Part shown: positions 55,377 through 64,000 of the stretch, piece by piece
Numbering within the stretch: position 1 is the first letter of the stretch
Layout: the number at the start of each line of letters is the position of its first letter
Source of the DNA: Spiroplasma apis B31
GTDB lineage: Bacteria > Bacillota_I > Bacilli_A > Mycoplasmatales > Mycoplasmataceae
Length of the DNA: 64,000 bases
NCBI RefSeq assembly: GCF_000500935.1
Contig: NC_022998.1
Span: 744,001-808,000 of the forward strand
Direction of reading: 5' to 3'
Position numbers and translations under genes: made by a program
Notes under the pieces: generated by a model
Databases searched by the model: none
The model's input: the letters and a program-made list of their open reading frames with translations, nothing else
What the model was told of the DNA's origin: nothing

Positions 55377-56150
55377 TTAATTTGTTTCAAAATTACGGTA
55401 ATAATTTTTCTTGATTAATGAGTTACTTAAAAAGTTGTATAAATATGAAAATCCAATCATGATTCCAATTATTCCTACAAAAGCGATCATAAATCATACA
55501 TATCCAGGTAGATTCATAGGACCATTATGGTGTACATCTAAGAAAAAGTATGGGTAAAGATGATTTTGAACTTTACCTGAACTATTTAAATAAGAATAAT
55601 ACGATTCGTTTGCATATCTTAATTCCCCACGAACCATTGCAAATATGCAATAACCTAGAACTAGTGTAAATTGAATTCAAAATTTTTTAAGGAAGAATTC
55701 ATTGTAGCCAACTCTTTGCTTACCAGTCATAAAAAATAATACGTATATTACAAATGCAACAGGTACTATTGCATGATCTACTAAAGTAGTAAATACTGAA
55801 AATGCAGATGACGGAAAACCGTTAACTGGAATTAGTACACAATTGTATACTAAGAATGTAATTGTTATCATAGTAGCTAATGCATTAGCTGTTGTATAAC
55901 TTAATAATTTTGTTTTACCTTCATTTTTGTGTTTGATACCTGAATAAATTAATCATACATGAACAAGTACATTTGATAATAAGGTAAATGTTGTAAAGTA
56001 ATCTATAGTGTATATCTCATAGTTGTTATAATATGTATCTTTGATTTCACTTCCATCAATTACATTATATAAATAATAACTATATAAAGTTAGAGCTGAT
56101 AAAATACCAAAAAATAATTTATAGCTCACTTGAAAATTTTTATATTTCAT
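55377..56150 (-). CDS. DUF1600/Pr6Pr-like polytopic membrane protein
   Basis: The 257-residue product has about six helices. It shares with 23207-24061 the blocks FTLLSNVLVHVWLIY, DHAIVPVAFVIYVLFF, GYCIFAMVRGELRY and LYPYFFLDVHHNGP. The order and spacing are the same, so the two are homologous. The function of the group is not known. It lies between the phosphatase gene and another member of the group. Confidence 0.72.
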
Positions 56151-56261
56151 TTTTTCTCTCCTATATTTACAAATTATATATTATATTGTTATTCGAAATA
56201 CAAGTTGTAAAAGGTTTTTAAAAGTCTAAAATATTTTTATTTTCTTGTAAAAGATAGACTC

Positions 56262-57113
56262 TTATTCTTTTTGTTTAGTATTCACTTTTTTAGATTTATT
56301 TACAACCCTATTTTTTAGATTTAAGTTCTCGTTTTGAGTTAAAGTATTTTTTAACGCTTTCTTGTTTGCCATTTTTTTGAAACTAAAGAAATATATTATA
56401 TTAACTGTAATAAATAAAATATGTACAGAGACAAAGAAAACAATAACAGACAATATCAAATTAATAATTTCACTCATAAAATCATTAAGACTTTTAGAAT
56501 TATTGTCAAAGAACGGTGAGTACGGATAAATTATTTCAATTGGTACATCTACGAACTTAAAATCTACAGTATACATTATTAATCTTCCTATCAAAAAAAT
56601 AGTATATGTCCAAGGATAAATTAAATATAAAAAGAAGCTTTTTGTAAAATATTGTTTTTTAGTAATATTAGATAAATCTATGTTTTTAACACAATAAAAA
56701 ATCATTAAAGGCGGTGATATCATATGAAAGAATGTTCCTCATACCATATCTAATGGATTGATTGGTTTTTTACTAAGAAGTATTGATGGGAATAGTATAA
56801 AAGTATAAGTGACACATGTTACTGTAATATACGAAGTAATTGACAATAGAACTGTTTGATTTTTACAAAATGCTAATTTCTTTTTATAAAATATTCCAGA
56901 AAGAAGCAAGAAAACCGCAACAATAAAGTTGCTTTGATAAGTGAAAAAACTAAAAAATTGCCCCTGAAATATTACTACTGAAAAAGGATATTTGATATTA
57001 CGTAGCCAGTATTGGTTAATCATATGGTCAAGATAAACATAAACTAATCCAAAAATGATCATAGAACCTAGTATTATTTCGAAATAAAATCATTTATCTT
57101 TGTATTTATTCAT
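56262..57113 (-). CDS. Divergent DUF1600/Pr6Pr-like membrane protein
   Basis: The 283-residue product has about six helices and a basic C-terminal tail (NKKALKNTLTQ...). Blocks parallel to its neighbours are FFSFFTYQSNFIVAVF, FHMISPPLMIFY, LIYPWTYTIFLIGRLI and IYPYSPFFD. The conservation is lower than between 23207-24061 and 55377-56150, so the assignment is tentative. The ATG at 57113 lacks a strong ribosome site. It is followed by the related gene at 56150. Confidence 0.6.
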
Positions 57114-57476
57114 TTATAGTTCCTCAATTAATTTCTTATATTAATGATAATAACATAACTATTTATAAGTAAAAATATTATAAATAAGTCTAGAGAGACG
57201 TTTCTATTATAAAAATTAGTTTTTGCAAATAATAATTTAAAGAAATATTAAATTTACAATTTCTAATTCCAATTTTTACTTCTTTTAGTCTTATTCATTT
57301 AATCATGATTTACAAATATTCGCACTCTATTAATGAGATACAAGTGCATCAAAATAAATTCCTTTGTTAGTGAGGTTAGCGAATAAACATTGCTTAGAAA
57401 CTTATTTGAAGTTTTTTACAAAATTATTCTTTGTATCTTCTTTATATAGCACTAATAAAGCATATTTTAAATTATG
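57114..57476. other. Intergenic stretch without recognised gene
   Basis: AT-rich sequence upstream of the 56262-57113 gene. It holds only short frames and no repeat or conserved motif that I can name. Confidence 0.5.
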
Positions 57477-57526
<50 letters not shown>

Positions 57527-57548
57527 TTTCCTTTAATAATTTTAAAAT

Positions 57549-57857
57549 TTATTCAGTCTTTTTCTCAACTTTATTTTTCTTTGATTTGTTTTTGATCTTC
57601 AACAAATTGACAATAATAAAAAATAAAATTATGACACTTGCTGCCATTGCACAGGCGTTCGCTATGTATAATTGCATGTTTTTTTCTATTAAACCATATG
57701 TAAATCACAGTAATGCATTAACAAAGGTTAATAAAAACATAACTAAAGATAATGATTTTGTATCTCTTGATCTTATAACTTTAATAACCTGAGGTAATAG
57801 CATAGAGAAACTAGTAGCAAATCCTAATCAGCCTATGACTTCTTTTGCTATGTCCAT
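57549..57857 (-). CDS. SemiSWEET sugar transporter
   Basis: The 102-residue three-helix protein matches the size of bacterial SemiSWEETs. It has the PQ-loop element MLLPQVIKVIRSRDTKSLSL in TM1 and its loop, and the TM2 LLWFTYGLIEKNM, followed by ANACAMAASVIILFFIIV. It dimerises to let mono- or disaccharides cross the membrane. The start ATG follows AAGGGGG. It carries a lysine-rich tail. Monocistronic. Confidence 0.85.
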
Positions 57858-58380
57858 ATAAATACCCCCTTATTTCTATACTACCAAATAGATGCTTTAT
57901 ATGCAAATTGCTAGTGTATAAGGCTACTTATAATGAATTACTATAAAGTTTTTTAAGTTAATAAATTCATTTTTATATCCATCAATGCGATGTTTTTTCT
58001 CCTTATTGATTATCACATACAAGAAAAGTTAGATAAAACTGCTAAATAAGAAAAGATACTTCTTTAATTTGAAATCATTTAACGACTAAATTATGATTTC
58101 TATAAAGTAAACTAAAAAATAACCTTTTATTTATCAAAGTATTTTAAAATATATAATCTAAATAAAACCGATTGTCTTTTAAAAAACAGTTTTAGTTCTT
58201 AAAAATAGAATTAAACATAAAATATATTAAGTTTTTTAATTGAGCTAACAAAAATAGTTTTAAAAAAACTTTTTTTGTTTTATTTATAATTGAAAGTGTT
58301 TTTTTTCCAAGAATGTTAATATTATAGCAAATAAATAATAAATTATTTTTTTCTATATAATATTTTATATGGAGAAAAAA
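57858..58380. other. Long AT-rich upstream region of glutamine synthetase
   Basis: About 520 bases without a credible gene. A TATAAT sits at 58356-58361, which would give a very short leader. The longer sequence contains runs of A and T but no clear T-box, glnA-type RNA motif or palindrome. Confidence 0.4.
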
Positions 58381-59715
58381 ATGACAAAAGAACTATTAAA
58401 AAAAATTATTATCTCAGAGAATATAAAATATATAAAATTACAATTTACTGATATGTTGGGGTTTCTTAAAAGTATTGAAATACCTGCTGAGAAAATTGAT
58501 AAAGCATTAGACAATGAAATAATATTTGATGGATCTTCGATAACAGGATTTTCTAAAATAAATGATGCAGATATGTATCTTTATCCCGATTTGAATACTT
58601 GATTAATTTTGGAGATGGAATCTAAAAAAGAATATAAAGTAGGAAGACTATTATGTGATGTTTACACTTCAAATAAAACACATTTTGAAAGTGATCCAAG
58701 AAGTATTTTAAAAAAATGCATACAAAAAATGAGAGATTTAAAAATAGGAGAATATTTTAATGTGGGTTTAGAACCAGAGTTTTTTTTATTCAAACTTGAC
58801 GAAAATAATACTCCAATTTTAGAACATACAGATGATAGCGGGTATTTTGGTACGCCTTCAATTGATACATCTTCTTTAGTCAGAAGAGAAATAATGTACG
58901 AACTACAAAAGTTAGGATTTAATATGGAAGTCTCTCACCATGAAGTTTCAAGATCTCAACACGAAGTTAATTTTGAATATTCAAATGCCTTGGAAACATG
59001 TGATAAATTACAAACTTTCAAAGTACTTGTAAAAGCTGTGGCAAAAAAATATAATATGCATGCAAGTTTTATGCCTAAGCCTCTAAAAGGTATGAATGGT
59101 AATGGGATGCACGTAAATTGCTCCATTGCTGACAAAAATAATAATAATTTATTTTATGATTCATCTAAGGAAAACGGTTTAAGTGAGTTGGCTATACATT
59201 TTATAAACGGTGTATTAAAACATGCAAAAGATATATCTTTATTAACAAACTCTACAATAAATTCATTTAAACGATTGGTTCCTGGATATGAAGCTCCATG
59301 TTATATAGCATGAAGTGATTCCAATAGGTCAACAATGATAAGAATACCAGCCGCCAATGATAAAGCAAAAAGAGTTGAGGTGCGTTCGGTAGATTCAACT
59401 TCCAATCCTTATCTAGCTTTAAGCGCAATACTTATGGCCGGAATAGATGGTATATTAACAAAAGAAACTACTCACCAATCAATCAAGAAAAACTTGTTTA
59501 GCCTTTCAGAAGAAGAAAGAAAAAATTTAAGTATAGAAAATTTGCCTACAGATTTAAAAGAAGCACTTAATTTTTTTAGAAACTCGGACTTAATTAAAAA
59601 AGTTTTTGGAAATGATATTATTGATAAATTCATAACTATCAAAGAAAAAGAATGAAAAGATTACGTTTCAGAAATAACAGACTGGGAAATTAAAAAGTAC
59701 TTTAACTACTATTAA
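58381..59715 (+). CDS. glnA: Glutamine synthetase, type I
   Basis: The 444-residue length and motifs fit the Gram-positive GSI-alpha type: FDGSSITGF near residue 52, GLEPEFFLF (metal/glutamate site), VEVRSVDSTSNPYLAL, the ATP site NGNGMHVNCS, and KRLVPGYEAPCYIAW with TGA as Trp. It makes glutamine from glutamate, ammonia and ATP in the cytoplasm. The GlnA adenylylation Tyr of type I-beta is not expected. The ATG at 58381 is preferred over 58369 because GGAG is spaced seven bases from it. It stands alone with its own terminator next to the restriction-like island. Confidence 0.93.
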
Positions 59716-59749
59716 AAAATGCTAATCATTTTATTGATTAGCATTTTTT
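59714..59749 (+). terminator. Rho-independent terminator
   Basis: AAAAATGCTAATCA and TGATTAGCATTTTT pair around TTTAT, directly after the glnA stop. It may also serve the convergent minus-strand gene. Confidence 0.92.
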
Positions 59750-59771
59750 ATTATTTTGATTTAAATATTTT

Positions 59772-60434
59772 TTAAAATTGTTTTTTAAACAAATTTATTA
59801 AAGTTAGATATATATCATCTAAATCATAACCCAGAATACCCGCATCATTTTTTATAAGATCATAACCACAATCTTTAGCCATTTTGTAAATTTGGTCACA
59901 AGTAACTTTCTTATTTTTGTCTTTACCATAAATGATTTCTAATGTATCATAATTATCTAAATAATCAATAGCAAGTCAAGAAACAACAGTGCTATAAAAA
60001 AGCTCTTTACCTTTTTTTGATAATTTATTAAAGTTTCTATAAAGAATTTCAAATAAGCGAGTAGAATCAAACTTTGTATCAAAATTTAAAAACTCCTCAT
60101 TTATAATTTTATATTCGTTTGATATTTTATCTGTTCGTTTTATTATTCGAAAAGTTTCTAGTACATCTAAGTATTGTCTAATTGCTGAAAGACTAACTAT
60201 TCGCATTTTCTTATCGGTTGGTGTAATTTTAATTCCATTACATACTAGACTATATTGATTGTCTATATACTTTTCTACTTTTATGAAAGGTATGCGTTTA
60301 CTTGATTCTATAGATGTAAAATTCAAATAAGTCTTATCTATTATTGTTGTTATCTTAGTTTTGACGTTTCAAAATTTATAATCCTCTTTATCTTTAAATA
60401 AGTTAAGAATTCTTTGTACTTTATTCAATTTCAT
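59772..60434 (-). CDS. Unknown protein, third gene of methyltransferase/nuclease module
   Basis: The 220-residue soluble protein begins MKLNKVQRILNLFKDKEDY. It has an N-terminal helical part, a beta-rich stretch (YLNFTSIESSKRIPFIKVEK, VCNGIKITPTDKKMRIVS), and a helical C-terminal half (LSAIRQYLDVLETFRIIKRTDK; LFEILYRNFNKLSKKGKELF). The AIRQYLDVL...IKRT stretch could be a winged helix, but I cannot confirm it. It overlaps the end of the nuclease gene by 14 bases in another frame, so it was gained or kept as a unit with it. Not recognised otherwise. Confidence 0.65.
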
Positions 60435-62889
60435 AAATATCATTAACCAATATCTTAGCTAACTTTGCACTTCGATCATCTATCATTTTAAAATCAAAGT
60501 GGTCAATATCAACTAAGCTTTCGTTTTTATTTGTGAAAGGTATTTTAGCTAACCTTGAATCACTTGCAATATAATTATTAACTTTTATTTTAAAGGGAGA
60601 GTTACTTAATTCTGAATTATTTTTAGAATCCAACAATAAAAGATTACCAATTCTATTTAAAAATGCAGCGTGCTTATCTTTTAATTCTTGTCTGTTAAGG
60701 TTTTCTTTTTCGTTTAACATTTCTCACCACTCCTGATTTGGAGTTTTAGGCATGATATGTTCTACTGTAGATACTTTAAATATAACTTCTTGACAAGCTT
60801 TTGTACTTAAATTTAATCAGTAATTTTCTAGTCTTTTTAAAAATATTACTTTCATGTAATTATTTTGTACATCCCTATTTTTTAATGAATCGATCGCAAC
60901 GTCTTTTGAAGGCAATTTATTTTCCAACGGTATTAGTAGATGTTCATTTTCTTTAGTTATTTTTGTTTTTCCTGCAAATCATTCTTGTAAATGTTGAGGT
61001 AAATCTTGCTTGAAGTTAGAATAATTTTCAAAAAGTTTTAAATATCTTACCAATTTTATCATAACAGCGCCTTTTAATGATTGACCTGTACCTTTAACTT
61101 GCAATAACATAATAAATCATCTTTCTATTTGGAATAAACATTTTTCAAGAAGTTGCTCATTAAATAGATGTAGTTTTCGTTCAGCAGAGCTTCAAGAATT
61201 GTCAGAAAAAACATCAAATAAATAGAATAAACATATTGAGAAGTCTTTTTCGTCTATGTTGGAAAGAGTTGTTCTAAACTTATAAAACTCACTTGTAATA
61301 TTTTCATAATCTTTAACTAATTTCACATTTTTATAAATATAAAAATAACGACCTATCTCACTGCAGATAGAGGCGTACTTATCAAAAGTAATATTTTTTT
61401 CATTGTAAAACTTTTTAAAAGCTTTTAATAAACTTTTTTTATTTTGTTTTAGATCAATGTTTGTTGTACCTTTAAGCGCAATCTTATAAGTCAAAAAGTT
61501 GAAAAAGAAAGCCTCATATTTTTTATTTTGTTCATCTTCTTTACCTTTGAATTTGGGAACTAAACTCAAATTAAAATACTTGTTGTACTCATCTACAACT
61601 CTTTTTGAATTTTCCTTAAATACTTTTTGATCGACCATATTATAAATATAATTTTTCAACATATCAAAAGTATCTAAATCTTTTCCTTTCGAGTTAAGAT
61701 TCTCGAATACTTCCATTTCGTTTATATCATCATCATTAAACCTTATACAAGAGACAATAAAATTATTTGCATAATAATTATATATATCCAAATTTTTTTC
61801 TATGGTATAGTTTTTAAACACACTGTAAAAATACTCATAATTTGTTATAACTTGACTTCGTGTGAGTAGCTTCAAATCATTTTTAAACTTGGATGCAATA
61901 TTATATCCTGTAAGAACCTTATATAAACTGTATATATTATTTTCTGATGTAGAAGTACTATTCTCATATTTAATTTTTATTAAGGCATCTGAATGTAAAT
62001 CATTTATTTTGTAATCAAATAAGTCTGTTAACTCTGTTGGAATGGATTCAGAAAAATCATCCAGTTCTTTTTGTTTATCTTTAATAACATCAAATATAGC
62101 TTTAAAAAGTATTAATGAGGTTGTTACACGTTGTTGACCATCCATTAATCTTACTTCTTTTGTAAAGTTACCAACTTGGCTAGGAAACATTCTACATGCC
62201 ATCGTTCCAAAATATATTTGTTCATTTGAATCTTTTTTATCAAATAACTGCTCAATTAGTTCTTCACACTCTTCTTTAGTTCATCGGTAGTCCCGTTGAT
62301 AAGTAGGTATGAAAAAACGTATCTTGTTATTTAAAACGAAATCTCCAATAGATAATTTCTCTGTAATTATTTGATTATTCTCATAATCAAAATCTTTTTT
62401 GTCTTTTAAATTCTTCGCCAGTTTGCAAGTATTATAATAAATATCATCATCACAATCCGGCAAGTTTATTTTTGTGTCTTCAAAACTATAAATAATAAAA
62501 TGTAAAATTTTACGTAAAGTTAAAATGAAATTTACCTTTGAGGTAAATGATAATTGATATTCAACATAAGATAAATCATTATGATGCACACCTACACTTC
62601 TTATAGAGTTTAATCATTTGAAAGACGCTAAAATATTTGAGGGTAAGGCATCACTTTTTTTGAGTTTATAAAATAAGTTAAAATTATTTATTAACTCTCC
62701 TAATGTTTTTTTTATTCTTTCTTCTTCATTCATCACTTGTTTTAAAAGTTTTTCTAACAACTTAGCTGAATCTACTTGTAAAGTATATTTGTCATCACTT
62801 AAAAGACTATCTTCGATAATAGATATTTTTTCATAAACTCATTTGTATTTATGATAGTCTTTCAAAAATTCAAAGTTTTTACTAATCAT
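60421..62889 (-). CDS. GmrSD-like nuclease: HEPN/DUF4145-like + DUF262 + DUF1524 (822 aa)
   Basis: N-terminal residues 1-190 are helical, with LLEKLLKQVMNEEE and SIRSVGVHHNDLSYVEYQ resembling DUF4145/HEPN domains. DUF262 (ParB-like, GmrS) then shows IPTYQRDYRW at 194-203, LMDGQQRVTTS with DGQQR at 250-254, and FENLNSKGKDLD near 394-405. DUF1524 (GmrD, HNH) shows VEHIMPK with His711 and RIGNLLLLDSKNNSELSN. The family cuts modified phage DNA in an NTP-dependent way. The ATG at 62889 follows AGGAG and lies inside the methyltransferase gene end (8-base overlap). Coupling with a C5-methyltransferase is unlike stand-alone type IV enzymes. Confidence 0.85.
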
Positions 62890-64000
62890 TTTTAGAATCT
62901 CCTCTTTTTTTAATTATTTTGTTAAAAATTGCTACTAAGACATTCACAACTATGGAATTTCCAGCCTGCCTATACAGAACTTCTTTTTTTAAAAAATCAT
63001 TTTGAAAAATTTTATCTACATCAGCTTCGTGAAAACCCATTAGCAGGTACGCCTCTCTTGGTGTTATAAATCTATACCGCGCTTTTTTTCCTCCACCTAA
63101 TTTTGTACTTTTCAGATCTATGTTTCCTGCATTAGGGTGCCGGTCTTGTTTAGTTGTTATTGTGCTACAATGAGTTAAATAATATTTATTATCCACTTCA
63201 TAATATTTATACTTAGCTTGTTGCTCGCGAGAGTTTTTTTTTGTTTTTCTAAGTGTAAATAATAATCTATTGTCATCATACATACGTTTTCTACTAACGG
63301 TCCTGTTTGGTATTGCTTTTAGAGCTTCATTTTTATCATTAACATTATCGTAATCAATATGTAAAAGCTCATTTAACTTACGTGAAATATTAATCTCACT
63401 TGATATATCTTTTGGTTTATTTTTTTCCGTTATGTATCCATTTTTTTTAAATGTATCATGAAAAACACCATCATCGGCATCCCTTACACTTAGAGCATAA
63501 ACTCTTTCCCGAGATTGGGGGACACCATACTCTAAGGAATTTAAAACGTAAGTTTGTGTTTTGTATCCAAGACTAGATAAAAACTCAAGTCATTCTTCAT
63601 AATCTTTTCTATGTCTTTTAGAAATCATATTTTTCACATTTTCTAGTAATAAATATTTTGGTAGTTTTTTTATATCATCAAGTTCAATTAATAATCTTTC
63701 TATTTCTCACAATAATCCACTTCGTGTATTTGAACCCTTGGCCATACCTTGGTTAAATCCGTGGAAACTACCAGCAACACTAAGATCTTGACACGGGAAG
63801 GAATAAGTTAACATTTGAAATTCATCAATGTTCTTTATCAAATCTTCGCCTTTAATTTTTGTAATGCTGCCTTGATTTTTAGAATTAACAATAGAACTAT
63901 AAAGAAGTTCTTTTACATTTCTTTGTAACCCAATAACGTTTTTTGGTGACATAGGTTTTTTAGAATCCCTTGAGTGTTCAAACTTCAGAAGAAACTCATC
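62882..64000 (-). CDS. DNA (cytosine-5) methyltransferase, N-terminal part beyond window
   Basis: The visible ~372 residues include motif IV TYSFPCQDLS (catalytic Cys), SNTRSGLLWEIER, motif VI LLLENVKN, motif VIII QSRERVYAL, the target region with STITTKQDRHPNAG, and motif IX/X RFITPREAYLLMGF and YRQAGNSIVVNV. The catalytic half recalls the Spiroplasma CpG enzyme M.SssI (PCQDLS..G..GM..GS.TRSGLLWEIER), but the target-recognition part differs, so the sequence methylated is unknown. Motif I and the start are outside. Its stop (TAG) overlaps the nuclease start, so the two are coupled. Confidence 0.92.

Noticed and set aside
62882-64000. Assigning CpG specificity by resemblance to M.SssI
   Set aside because: Only the catalytic motifs resemble; the target-recognition region is different, so specificity cannot be transferred.

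Overview
The window is AT-rich, and many continuous reading frames are interrupted only by TGA, which reads as tryptophan (for example in HCL-W-GVNRS of the phosphatase and IPTYQRDYR-W of the DUF262 protein). Together with Mollicute lipoprotein leaders (MKKLLGLLGAMGMVAS...C), MOLPALP lipoproteins, FtsX-like giant permeases and a lipoprotein with spiralin-like repeats, this points to the class Mollicutes, order Entomoplasmatales, most likely Spiroplasma or a close relative such as Mesoplasma/Entomoplasma. Gene boundaries below were joined across TGA. No rRNA, tRNA, CRISPR array or intact insertion sequence was recognised.

Layout. 1-1134: ABC-2 exporter (partial permease and ATPase). 1448-10174: surface-protein region with membrane proteins, two copies of a ~770-residue lipoprotein family, a formate/nitrite-type channel and a spiralin-like repeat lipoprotein. 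10386-12792: alpha/beta hydrolase overlapping an amino-acid permease. 12915-14322: second ABC-2 exporter. 14452-22054: apparent operon of membrane protein, third large lipoprotein and a ~1478-residue FtsX-type permease. 22228-27530: membrane proteins and a P-type Ca-type ATPase. 27920-30575: lipoprotein, decayed GH1 glycosidase remnant, RpiR regulator, aldo/keto reductase. 30669-34803: lipoprotein, HAD phosphatase, EngB/YihA GTPase, small membrane proteins, ECF S-component. 34941-44065: two MOLPALP lipoproteins, an SGNH lipoprotein esterase, a second repeat lipoprotein, a TDT-type transporter. 44217-49576: an ABC exporter operon ending in a membrane-anchored zincin-like protein. 49837-54804: sucrose utilisation (GH32 hydrolase and PTS EIIBC) and an RpiR-SIS regulator. 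54873-59715: dual-specificity phosphatase, DUF1600/Pr6Pr-like membrane proteins, SemiSWEET and glutamine synthetase. 59772-64000: DNA C5-methyltransferase overlapping a HEPN-like/DUF262/DUF1524 nuclease and a third unknown gene, a probable defence or restriction island.

How the genes fit together. Most of the window is cell-surface biology: lipoproteins, exporters and polytopic membrane proteins of a wall-less cell. Carbon entry is by a sucrose PTS with an intracellular sucrose-6-phosphate hydrolase, a SemiSWEET and regulators of sugar-phosphate type. The most unusual parts are the three-gene overlapping methyltransferase/GmrSD-like module at the right edge, the exporter plus ecto-protease operon, the repeated lipoprotein cassettes, and stem-loops placed at the predicted 5' ends of three lipoprotein mRNAs.
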